A stretch of 64,000 bases of DNA from Bryoerythrophyllum caledonicum (lineage: Eukaryota; Streptophyta; Bryopsida; Pottiales; Pottiaceae). The notes under the pieces were generated by a model. The model had not been told where the DNA came from. It searched no databases and saw nothing but the letters and a program-made list of their open reading frames with translations. The position numbers and the translations under genes were made by a program. The DNA lies in the NCBI GenBank assembly GCA_963971425.1, contig OZ020521.1:10061519-10125518 (forward strand), given 5' to 3'. Shown piece by piece: positions 22,931 through 34,700 of this stretch. Positions within the stretch are counted from its first letter, which is position 1; every line of letters begins with the position of its first letter.

Positions 22931-24604
22931 ATGGACCATAGACATGCTCCGAAAGCCCTAACCTTTAGTGACAGAATGGACACAGAACCCTTGCCAGACA
23001 CCCTTAAACGTCTTCAAGCTGAACAAGTCGACAGGTTGAACGAGTCTAATTCAACCTCCTGCAAGAAACTGAAAGGAGTTACGATTGAAAAAGTCATGGA
23101 GGATACAGGTAAAAACTCCACTAGTGTACCTGACTTCACCTCCTTCATGTTCTGGTATGGTTTTCAGGTGATGGAAGACTTGGCAGTGGCGGATGGACTT
23201 GACGTTCTCTTCTCTGGCGAAACTATTGAAGACATGATGACTAGAGGTATTGAAGAGGAAGAAGCTTGGGAAATCAAAAATGCCAAAATAGCTTTCCCAC
23301 GCATCCCCCAAATTCTCTACCCACAATCAAGAGCTGCTGGAGGTCTTGGAGGGCACCACTTCAACCTGACTCAAGTTCCTGCAAACATCAAGGTTGACGA
23401 AAATACAGGTCTAGCCTTGGATTTCCACATAGCGATTCAATTCGAACTACCTGCTCATCCCATGATGCACGATGACGTCAAAGCCATGGTAGCTGCTCGT
23501 CTTCAAAAAATGAACATCCCATCTGGTAAGAAAATCATAGAACCTATTTCTATCCATTGTCTGAGTTTTAAAGCAGGAGGAGGACGGAAACATGTTTGGT
23601 CAGGATTGATCAAACTCCATCTCATGCGACCTGAGCTGGATGGTCTTATTCTTCTCAAAGGACTCCGACCCTTCATACTGAAGATTGACGAAACGGATGT
23701 TGTAGGTAAGGTGTGTAAGTCTTACAACAGCATTGCTTTTAATTCTAGTCTATCAGTAAAAATTCAGTCTCCCTCTCTATACGGCATTACAGCTAACAAT
23801 CTTTTCAAAGAGATCCTCGTGTCCAGCTTTAAAAGGGGACACGAGTTCGAAATCACGAGTGTGCAGAAAACACGAGATGAAGCTTTTGCCTTCATCATGT
23901 CAACAACTCTACAGCAAGCACAGAAGATTGAGAGCCAACAAGTGACGGCGCATCAAGAAATTCTTCAACCAAAGCTCACACATTGAAGAATGCCCATGAA
24001 CAAGGAGCAGAAGGCAAAGAAAGATGCGCTCACCCTCACCCTCTCCCACCTTCCTCTACTCCTCCCTACTCATGACACCACAAACGCCATCCTCAAGATC
24101 TTAGGTGCTAATGGAGTCAGCTCTATTTGGTATCACAAAGAGGTAGGAACGTGCCACAACGGTAGCGCTAACGTAGTGTGTGCTAACCCAATAGTTTACA
24201 GAACCTTTGTCGGCAAGACAGTCCCTATAGATGGCCATTTTGTGCTATTCGCACCCCACATTAGAAGCATAGACGGAGCTAACCCTCCATCTCAAGCCCA
24301 ACTAACTGAGTACGGATTTAGTGACGTAAACAAAGCTATAGTGAACACAGTAGAGACCTTCAAGCTCCAAGCTCCTACAGATGTGATCACAAAAAAAGAC
24401 CTGGTGGAAGCCTTTGAAGCCAACAATAAGGTCCTGAGAGAAGAGGCAAAAGCACTTGCGGAGGAGAAAGCACAAGAACTCAAAGACCTCAGGCTTCAAA
24501 TGATGAAAATCCAAGAAACGGTTGCAGTGACCTTCATCATGATGCAAGGTATTACGGGAAGCATAACACCTAACTTACTTGATGAAGGACCGTCAAACAT
24601 GTAA
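22931..24604 (+). pseudogene. LINE copy 1 ORF1 protein, interrupted by one TGA
   Basis: A 557-codon frame from ATG 22,931 is open except for a TGA at 23,984-23,986, after which the same frame continues. It aligns along its whole length with ORF1 of copy 2, which reads through this point. Shared landmarks: HxNLTQxP, DDVxAMVxARLxxM, LKGLRPFIxKxDE, GKVCKxxxSIA, FEITSVQK, SLDGxNxPxxxELTxxGFSDxNxAxxNTV, then a charged C-terminal helix (KALAEEKAQELKDLRLQMMK) likely to form a coiled coil. There is no CCHC knuckle. The FAFI-type segment is weakly reminiscent of an RRM strand. In LINEs, ORF1 proteins bind element RNA; the fold here is not one I can name. Identity to copy 2 is only around 40% by eye. 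Confidence 0.75.
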
Positions 24605-24789
24605 CGATAACCAATCTCAGGGACTCTAGATCATCTAGCTCGTATTCTATTAAAAATATAGATAGAGTAACATTCAAAGTTCTTAGCTACACACTCCAGA
24701 ACTCCAGACACATACTAGATACTCCCTACACATACTGTATTTCCCCCACGACTGAATACAAAAAAATATACGTATATACACAGTGGAGC

Positions 24790-24811
24790 ACATGTACGTA
24801 TACGTACATGT
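24790..24811. repeat. Perfect 22-bp palindrome
   Basis: The sequence from ACATGTACGTA to its exact reverse complement forms an uninterrupted 22-bp palindrome, about 185 bases after ORF1 and at the start of the ORF2 N-terminal module. It lies in sequence rich in TAC/GTA steps, so chance is possible. Confidence 0.7.
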
Positions 24812-26986
24812 ATACAAATATAGATACTTATTCACATACGAATACAGATACATATACGGATACATATACAAATACAGATAAGAACACAGACATGAATACA
24901 TCTACAAGTACAGATACGAATACATGCATAAACTCATATACGAAGGAAAAAAGTACGAATGTAAATACAAATACAAGTAAGGATATGGACACGGATACAA
25001 ATATGAGTATAAATACTACCCATAAAATCAAGAAAATAAATATTAAAACAAAAACTCATCAACCACTACAAAAATCAATACACAAAATAGAAAAAATGAT
25101 AATAATAATATACTACTCCCCACACAAACTAAGTAAAACAAAAAACACAAATTCCAAAAACAAAAAAAAAAACAAAAGTATCAAAACCAAAATAAAAAAC
25201 AAAAGGAAAAAGAGGAAAGATGGAATTAGAATAAATAATAAAAAGAAGGAGAAAAGAAGTATCATAACTACATATAACAAATAAGGAAACAATAATAATG
25301 AAAACAAGAATGGATATTTTGTAAAAAAGATACATAAGGGTAGAAGGGAATCTAAACCCAAAAACCATCAAAAGACAAGGAATATCAAAATGTCTAAAAA
25401 TAGGAAAATAAAGGAGAGTAAAAAGAAATATTATAAATTAAATAGGAAGAAGATAGATATTTATAAAATTTCAAAGGTTTCAAATAGAGCAAGTAATATT
25501 AAAAACAAAAGGAAAGAATCGGAGAGGATATATAAGAAGAAAATAAAGGGTAAAGCAGAAAACCATTTTCATAAGAAAACATATAAGAAGAACATAGCAA
25601 CAAACAGTAGTTCTAAAAATAGAATATGCTTTCTAAGAAGATTTGGAAAAAAGGATGGAAATTTAACCAAATTAGTAATGAGAAATAATTATCATAAGAA
25701 TACAAATAATAAGAACATAGCAACAAACAACAACACTAAAAATAGTATATGCCTCTTAAGAAAATCCAAAATAAGGGATGGTAAAGTAACAAAATTAGTA
25801 ATGGGAATTAATTATAATAAGAATACAAATATTAACAACATAACTATAAACATCAGTACTAAAAATAGAATATGCTATCTAAGAAAATCAGAAATAAGGG
25901 ATGGAAAATTGACCAAATTAGTAATGGGAATTAATTATAATAAGAACACAAATATTAAGAAAATAGCTATAAACAGCAGTACTAAAAATAGAATATGCTT
26001 CCTAAGAAAATCAGAAATAAGGGACGGAAAATTGACCAAATTAGTAATAAGAAATAATTATAATAAGAATACAAATATTAAGAAAATAGCTCTAAACAAC
26101 AGTACTAAAAATAGAATATGCTTCCTAAGAAAATCAGAAATAAGGGATGGAAAATTGACGAAATTAGTAATAAGAATTAACTATAATAAGAATACAAATA
26201 TTAAGAACATAGCTATAAACAGCAGGACGAATAATAGAATATGCTTCCTAAGAAATTCAAAAATACGGGATGGAACATTTACCAAACTTGTAATGAGAAA
26301 CAAAATTTGTAGAGAAAAAATAAATAGAGAAAAGAGTAATAATAAAATAGTACAGATTAAAAATAGAATTTGGAATTACTATTATAGGGATAAAAGGAAA
26401 GTTAGTAGTAACATTAAAATTGATATATATAAAGATGAGAAGAGCTTGCGATTAAATAGTAGAAATTTGTTGAGAGTATATAGTATAATAAAAATACAAG
26501 GGGGGATATTTGTCTCGCCGGCCGTAAGTGCGCCGAAGGTGCCAAAAATAGAATTACTAAAAATGGAATTTCTAATAATAGTAAGAATATATACGAATCT
26601 GATTGAAATAAATATCAATCTGTTTTTAGAAATCATAGTTTTAAACAAAATATGTTTAGAAAGAAATCTTTTAGAAAACTCACTATTTCAATATACGGGT
26701 ACATATACTGATACATACACGATGAGTATACTTATAAATATACTGATACAAATACTGGTACGTATACTGATACACATACCGGTATGTATATAAATACAAA
26801 TACTTATACTTATACAAATGCAAATACCAATACAAATATTGGTACGTGTACTCATACGAATACTAACACAAATACTAACACAAATACTAACAAAGATACA
26901 GATAGAAATACCAAGACAAAAACCGTGACATACACTAATATAAACATACAAAAGAATACTAATATAATATCACATAAAACTACATA
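24812..26986 (+). repeat. Extra copy (A) of the ORF2 N-terminal module
   Basis: This stretch, including a 467-codon open frame (25,390-26,793), is homologous to 27,175-29,378 directly downstream: the same Lys/Asn-rich opening (YKLNRKKIDIYKISKVSN), six 41-residue repeats, a short GC-rich island (CTCGCCGGCC; the B copy reads CGCTGGCCGG), a hydrophobic Ile/Leu segment, and Tyr-Thr repeats. It ends at CATAAAACTACATAC, a point that recurs at other LINE breakpoints in the window. It lacks the 2A and APE parts, so it is a partial tandem duplication within copy 1, or the remains of an earlier truncated copy. Confidence 0.75.
25546..26283 (+). repeat. 123-bp tandem coding repeats, six units (module A)
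   Basis: Exact 123-base periodicity: the codon for Lys that begins KLVxxxNYxKNTN falls at 25,669, 25,792, 25,915, 26,038, 26,161 and 26,284. Each unit encodes 41 residues of the form KLV(I/M)RxNYNKNTN, IxxIAINSSTKNRIC, FLRKSEIRDGKLT. The reading frame is kept, with mostly conservative changes between units. A Cys sits at the same place in each unit. Confidence 0.9.
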
Positions 26987-27174
26987 CAAGAAGAAGAAGA
27001 AGAAGAAGAAGAACGCCGGTTCCCGAAGGGGACCGGCGTGAATAAAGTGTCTCTTCGTTCCACTACTAAGACCATGCCCACTGGACAAGGAATTAGTAAA
27101 CTGGAACTACTTCCCTCTCTCGAGGGTAGACACTATGTAACAAGTAGCCAAGGAACCACAAACCAACCCACGAG
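26987..27174 (-). mobile_element. 5'-truncated LINE insertion (last ~190 bases) inside copy 1
   Basis: On the minus strand this is the 3' end of the same LINE: the 3'UTR block with TCTCGAGAGAGGGAAGTAG, the CCACTGGACAAGG block, the terminal hairpin at 27,013-27,039, and the tail seen as (AAG)n at 26,988-27,012. It is flanked by the direct repeat TACATA at 26,981-26,986 and 27,175-27,180, a likely short target-site duplication. It separates the two tandem ORF2 N-terminal modules. Confidence 0.8.
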
Positions 27175-27801
27175 TACATATATAAGAAACAGTTACATAA
27201 TACATACATAAGAAAAGACACGAATACATATACAAAAACAGTTACAAACACAGATATGAATACAGGAAAGAATACATATGCCAGAAGAATTATAAACATG
27301 TATGTGAATACAAATACAAGAAAGGTGATGAACACCGATACAAATATGAATGAGGACAATATTCCTAAACTCAAAATAAATGAAAAGGATAAAATTAAAC
27401 CAAGGAATAGACTAAATATACAAACAAAAAACGAAAGTATCAAAACAATAATAGAAAATAAAAGGAATAAGAGAAGAGATGAAATTAGAAAAAACAATAA
27501 AAGGAAAGAGAAAATAAAGATCATAACTACATATAACAAAAAAGGAAACAATAATAATGAAAACAAGAATGTATATTTTGTTAAAAAAATACATAAGGGT
27601 AGAAGGGAATCTAAACCCAATAACAATCAAAAGACAAGGAATATCAAAATGTCTACAAATAGGAAAATAAAGGAGAGAAGGAAGAGATATTATAAATTAA
27701 ATAGGAAGAAGATAGATATTTATAAAATTTCAAAGGTTTCAAATAAAGCAAGTAATATTAAAAATAAAAGGAAAGAATCGGAAAGGATATATAAGAAGAA
27801 A

Positions 27802-28539
27802 ATAAAGGGTAAAGCAGAAAACCAATTTCATAAGAAAACATATAAGAACATAGCAACAAAGAGTAGTTCTAAAAATAGAATATGCTTCCTAAGAAGATTT
27901 GAAATAAAGGATGGAAAATTAACCAAATTAGTAATGAGAAATAATTATCATAAGAATACAAGTAATAAGAACATAGCAACAAAGAACAGCACTAAAAATA
28001 GTATATGCCTCTTAAGAGAATCCAAAACAAGGGATGGTAAAGAAACAGAATTAGTAATGGGAATAAATTATAATAAGAGTACAAATATTGATAACATAAC
28101 TATAAACAACAGTACTAAAAATAGAATTTACTACATAAGAAAATCAGAAATAAGGGATGGAAAATTGACCAAATTAGGAAGCAGAAATAATTATAATAAG
28201 AATACAAATAGAAAGAAAATAGCTATAAACAGCAGTACTAAAAATAAAATATGCATCCTAAGAAAAGCAGAAATATGGGACGGAAACTTGACGAAAATAG
28301 TAATAAGAAATAAGTATAATAAGAATACAAATATGAAGGAAATAGCTATAAACAGAAGTACTAAAAATAGAATATGCATCCTAAGAAAATCAGAAATAAA
28401 GGACGGAAAGTTGACGAAATTAGTAATAAGAAATAAGTATAATAAGAATACAAATATGAAGGAAATAGCTATAATCAACAGAACTAATAATAGAATATGC
28501 CTCCTAAGAAATTCAAAAACATCGTATGAAACATTAACC
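27802..28539 (+). repeat. 123-bp tandem coding repeats, six units (module B, within ORF2)
   Basis: Same 41-residue unit as module A, with unit boundaries at 27,925, 28,048, 28,171, 28,294 and 28,417. Units differ from each other more than units at the same position in module A do, so the whole array was duplicated as a block. Confidence 0.85.
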
Positions 28540-28944
28540 AAACTTGTAATGAGAAACAAAATTTGTAGAGGAAAAATATGTAGAGAAGAGAGGAATAATA
28601 AAATAGTACAGACTAGAAATAGAATTTGGAATATCAATTATAGGGATAAAAGGAAAGTTAATAGTAACATTAAAATTGCTATATATAAAGATGAGAAGAA
28701 CTTGCTATTAAATAGTAGAAATTTGTTGAGAGTATGTAGTATAATAAAGATACAAGGGGGGTTTTTTGTTTCGCTGGCCGGTTGTGGGCCGAAGGCGCCA
28801 AAAATAGAATTACTAAAAATAGAAATTTTAATAATAGTAAGAGTATATACGAATCTGATTGAAATAAATATCAATCTGTTTTTAGAAATCATAGTTTTAG
28901 ACAAAATATGTTTAGAAAGAAATCTTTTAGAAAACTCACTATTT

Positions 28945-29345
28945 CAATATACGGGTACATATACTGATACGTATACTGATACTTATACTGATACATACAC
29001 CGATGAGTATACTTATAAATATACTTATACATATACTGATACGTATACTGATACTTATACTGATACATACACCGATGAGTATACTTATAAATATACTTAT
29101 ACAAATACTGATACGTATACTGATACAAATACTGGTACGTATACTGATACACATACTGATACATATACTGATACACATACTGGTATGTATATAAATACAA
29201 CTACTTATACTTATACAAATGCAAATACCAATACAAATATTGGTACGTGTACTCATACGAATACTAACACAAATACTAACAAAGATACTGATACAAATAC
29301 CAAGTCAAAAACCGTGACATACACTAATACAAACATACAAAAGAA
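28945..29345 (+). repeat. Short-period TAYACNGATAC minisatellite coding for Tyr-Thr-Asp repeats
   Basis: Imperfect 12- to 18-base repeats of the type ACATATACTGATACGTATAC, including a 63-base block (GATACATACACCGATGAGTA...) present twice. The frame is preserved and encodes alternating Thr with Tyr, Asp or Asn. It links the 41-residue repeats to the 2A modules. Copies differ in length here, as expected for slippage. Confidence 0.75.
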
Positions 29346-31788
29346 TACTAATATAATACCACATAAAACTACATACACACACACAAAGACAATCACACAC
29401 CATCAACGAAACACATACATATACATATACGCATACAAAGATAAACACATACAATCAAAAAAACACAAATACCAAAGCCACATTCAAAAACAAAAAATTC
29501 TAAAAGAAAACAAAAAACCCATCTACTACAAACTACTAATATTAATTGGAGGAGACATGGAGACTAACCCAAGACCCATGCCGAACATATTAAAAAGACA
29601 CCTCGCTTCGCACAAAAAGAATGCCAAAACATATTTCATACCGAATACTAATACAAACACCAAAACAAACAATTGTACAAACCACAAAATATATAATAAC
29701 ACCGCATATGAAAAAAAGGACTTAGAAGCCACTTTAAAAACCAACATAAACCCACATACAAATAGTCTTAAACATAATAGTTACATATGCACACGGACAA
29801 AAACAACCAAGATAAAATACAACCAATCATACATACATCCATACACTACTAAAACAAAAACAACCACAAAAAACACATGGACAAAAAATAAACTAAAGTC
29901 GAAAACAACTACACCTACTATAAAAATAAATAAACCCACAACTCACACACAAAATACAAACATCCACCTACCCCCAAAACAACAAGTCATTAATAACACA
30001 ACAAAGCCTTTAAAATACACCACTAAACATATATACCACAAACTTCTACTACTTCTAGGAGGAGACATTGAAACCAACCCGGGACCCATGCCCAATATAC
30101 TAAAAAGACATCCTACATCACATAAAAAAAATGCCAAAATCTACTTTATACCTAATACCATAAAACTCCAACCAGAATATGAACACATTGCAAAACCCTT
30201 CGCACCATTTCTAAAAAACACACATACATTACACCACATACACAACACTTCCCACCCAAACATTGCCCAATACATACAACAAAAAAATACGCATCCACCA
30301 CCCCACATCTTATATGCCCTAATAATCACTACTCATCCAAACATAGATGAATGTAACCAACTTCTAAATCCACAAAATTTAAACACAATTACATGGACTA
30401 ATACACTCCTACAAACCTTACTAACCTTACAAAACCCACCAGAACGACACATTTACACTGCACACCCCTATACTGAATTCCTAGTAGACAACCAAAATAT
30501 TATAAACCATGAGAACTCAATACATAAAAGACTATACGACTTCTTACATAGTCAAGACATACCACCCTCAAATGATATAATAAAACTAAAATTCCCTTAC
30601 CTCCCTAACAACCTCATAAGTGAATCACTAAAATGTCTAGACCCTATACCAGAATACACCCACCCACCCCCACCTCTTCCCTACATCCTTCCTCAAAATC
30701 AAAACATTAGACCAAACCAAGAAAATACATACATAATCACATGGAATGCCTCCTCACTAAACACTGCCCTTCCTAGCTTACAAACTCTAGTCGCAAACAC
30801 AGACACACCACCGACTCTTATAGTTATACAAGAAACAAAACTAACCGCCACAAAATCTACAAAATACATACAAAATATATTTCAAGATTATAAACTCATC
30901 TTTAACAATACACATGCACTTACAAGGTGCATGCAACAAAGGAGACCATACACACTGGGCCGCGGTGGCCTCCTTACATTAATACACAAAAAATATACAT
31001 TCCCTGGCAACATCAACAAAATCCCTACCCCAATGCACATATCACCATACATTCAAATAATTAAAATCACTAATCACCCACTACAATCGTGGTTAATCTT
31101 TCACATGTATATGCCATCCCATCCCGAAGATACTAGATTTCTCTTAGATATACAAAACACTATTACAACCCATATTAATAATCATCCCAATCATACATAC
31201 CTATTATGTGGAGACTTCAATAGAGACATAGCGCTAATTGGCCGCCAAAATGGAAACCATCACACCCCCCCTCAAAACATTGATTACCAATGGCGCCGCT
31301 TCACAGAAAGCTTAAACTTCACTTACATCAATACGGATACACAATTCTCTAGACAAGGTGGCTACAATTATAGTGATTGGAGTCTAATAGATGGTTTCTA
31401 TATAAATACAAACAACAACACACAATACACCTCCACAACAAACAAAGATATTATTCTCAATTCGGACCACTCACCCGTACAACTGCACATCCCAAATAAC
31501 ACACTAATTAGTAGAACTCCTACAATCTCAAGCAAAGACACTATACGCATACTCAACCCCATCCCAAAAACCAACATAGAAAAATTCAACACAAAATTCT
31601 TCGAAGAAAACACCGTACAAATAGACTCCCTCATAAACACTCTTGAAATCAATAGTCAATTAACACAAGCACAATGGCAAGAAGCATGCCACTCTCTAGA
31701 CAAACTCATCAATAAAATCTCTGATACACTAGAACAAACTTGTAGAGCACACCCAATACCCCAAATGACAAACAGAACCTCTCAATAA

Positions 31789-34700
31789 GGCGGGTATCTA
31801 CCCCGCAAACTTTCTAAAACTTGGAAACAACACTTAACCACATACCATACCATACGTAAAACCATTAGAATTGTAAAAAACAACCCTCAATGGCGTAACC
31901 ACCCCATACACAACGAACTACTAACTATACAACACATCCAAATCCCTACCCCGCCGCCTCCGGACCATCCCCACGATACATGGATAAAAGATATCGCGAT
32001 AATTGCAAAAAATGCCACCATACAAGCCCGGAAAATAATCACAAAATACACAAAAGAAAACATTAAAAAAGCCATCTCAAAATATAGACAACTATACGAA
32101 ATCAGCCCCAAAAAAATTAACAAAAAAGTCTTTAAAAACCTTGAATCCCCACCAATGGATTGTATCAAAGATCAATATAATAATATTCTAACTAGCCCCG
32201 AAGACATTGCGAATGAAATATTTAACCAACAAACAAAAACCAATAGACCAACAGTACCAACATGTAATTATCAGCCACAACATACAATAGAATGCACATG
32301 TGCAATACGCCAATACCCTTGGCATGACCTGGACGGATATACCCTTGACAAACGGGGCGAACCAGAAATTCCACTACATAAATACCTCAACAGAGCCACA
32401 TACGATACATGCCTCCAAAATCTTAGAAATAATAAAGCCCCAGGCCCAGACCGCATACCAAACTCAATACTCAAAAACATGCCTCCAAGATTTCATAAAC
32501 TACTATTCCTATTCTTTTCTCACTGCTATAAACAAAAACAAATACCAAATTCATGGAAAACAAGTAGAACAATTCTACTATACAAAAAAGGCGATCCATC
32601 CATGCTACCCAATCATAGACCAATTGCACTAGCTAACACAATATATAAGCTTTTTACCAGTACACTCACCCACATACTATCCTCATACGGCGAAAAATTC
32701 AAAATCCTACATGATAGTCAAGAAGGATTTAGAGCGGAGAGAAGTACCGCACGGCAAATACAAACCATAATAGCCGCATTAGAAGACGCAAAATTTACTA
32801 ACCAAGATATATACATACTATACGTGGACTTCAAAAATGCCTTTGGCTCAATTGATCATGCCAGACTTCTAGCAATAATGTCAGACCTTGGCTACCCAAA
32901 AGATGCAACTACACTTGTTGGAAACATCTATTCCAAATCATCTACTTGCTATATCGGCGAACACTTTGGAAAAACAAAACCTATACCCATCCAAAGAGGA
33001 ACTATACAAGGGGACACCCTCAGCCCATACCTATTTATTATATTTTTAGAACCACTACTTAGATGGCTAGAAAGAGGCAATAATGGATATACTTTCGGCA
33101 CATCACAAGTCACAATAAACTCCGCCGCATACGCAGATGACCTAGCCACCATAACTATCAAAATCAAATCAATCCAAATACAACTCCATAAAATTGATAG
33201 ATATTGTAAATGGGCTGGCATGGATGTGGGAGTTCCAAAATGTGCCGCTACCGGATGCCCAAACAAATCTAAATTGAACCCTACCACTTTCAAAGCCCTA
33301 ATGCAAACCTCTAACATCAACTACCGCAACCAACCAATCCCTATACTACACCAAAATGAACCATACATATACCTAGGTACAAATCTTGTTTCCTCACTAA
33401 AATGGAAAATCCAAATCCACACTACAACCACAAAGCTCATCAAACAATGCAAAGAACTAACAACATGTCCGGCCACCATGAAACAAAAAATAAAAATGGT
33501 TGATACCGTACTACGCCCAGGTGTGGCATACAGTTTTTATGGGGTACCATACTCTATGCCAGCCATAAAAAAACTTGATCAAAAAATAATCGCCATACAA
33601 AAAACCATATGTGGACTACCAAAATGTATGTCAAACGCAATAACACAATTACCACATAACCTATTTGGTCTTGAAGCTTTCTCCCTAAAAAACGCATATC
33701 TCCGATGTATAGGAGAACAACTACAAAATGCCTTAAACGATAAAGGTAGACTTAGAAAAATTTATAATGGATTAACTCATTACATCATCGCCCAATACGG
33801 GGGCGCCGAAAACATACCCAGAATTAAAAAAAGCGATTGTATAAGATCACCAATAACACGGACATTCTTCTTATTAAAACATATAGCCAAAGTCCACCTT
33901 AAAAGCACACTCCCAAACTTCCTCATTAATCCTACAACACTTGAAACCCTATGGCGACAAGAAACACTAAACCACAACACACTCAATGCCCAACTCTCCC
34001 AAAAGCTTCTACAAAAACTCCTCTCAAAAAATATTTTTGAATTAGCACAAATTACGTTACCCAACGGCACACATATCATGAACAACGAGGACTTCAAAAC
34101 CTACTACTTCACCCCATCCAAACTATTAAAAAGTGCCTTAAATATTGCTAAACAACTATTTTGCCATCAAACATGCCCCAATATATGTCGTATTCCTTGT
34201 AACATACATTTATACTCTCATATACTTAAAGATTCATTCATCACCCTCAACAATAACATCAACCCAAGAAATATCCCCACACCAATCAATTCCGCTAACC
34301 CTCCACATACATATCAGCCCCGCCCCCACCCCCCAACATACATCCCCAAAAACCCTACCACATATCCCATTAATAACATCATACACCATAAACATATCCA
34401 ACACACAGACATAAACAACATACAAAATACCTACACAAAATATCTATGCCAATGGCAACACAATGATAATACATATAATAAATGGCTCCCCCAAAGAGAC
34501 CTTTTTCCACGACACGATACCAATACCTCTACACATAACACCGAAAAATTGAAACAATACTACCAAAAAATTCAAAACAAAACATACGCGGATATCATCC
34601 TAGCCCATCACCCCCAAGAACAATTCCCAGACTCAAGATCCGTAACACCACCCATAATTATCCCACTCTTAAACATCTACACAACAGAATGCAACCCCGA

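Larger units (their letters stand above)
27256..31788 (+). pseudogene. LINE copy 1 ORF2, N-terminal part: repeats, tandem 2A modules and APE endonuclease
   Basis: A 1,510-codon frame. In order: a Lys/Asn-rich region, six 41-residue repeats, Tyr-Thr-Asp repeats (28,950-29,340), a first 2A-like module ending GDMETNPRPMP (29,551-29,577), a second ending GDIETNPGPMP (30,061-30,087), a linker, and an APE-type endonuclease. APE landmarks are ITWNAS (about 30,735), IQETKL (30,826), CGDFNRD (31,207), LIDGFY (31,387) and NSDHSPV (31,458). 2A sequences make the ribosome skip the Gly-Pro bond, releasing the upstream protein; only the second module keeps NPGP. The frame stops at TAA 31,786, where copies 2 and 3 have CAA, so this is a nonsense mutation. 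The reading frame continues unchanged after it. Confidence 0.85.

Noticed and set aside
25113-25361. Hydrophobic minus-strand open frames rich in Phe, Leu and Val resembling membrane proteins
   Set aside because: They are the antisense of Lys/Asn/Thr-rich ORF2 codons; similar shadows occur opposite every copy.
24780-29350. Short direct repeats suggesting a CRISPR-like array
   Set aside because: The repeats are contiguous, coding, and imperfect, without unique spacers, and the sequence is eukaryotic.
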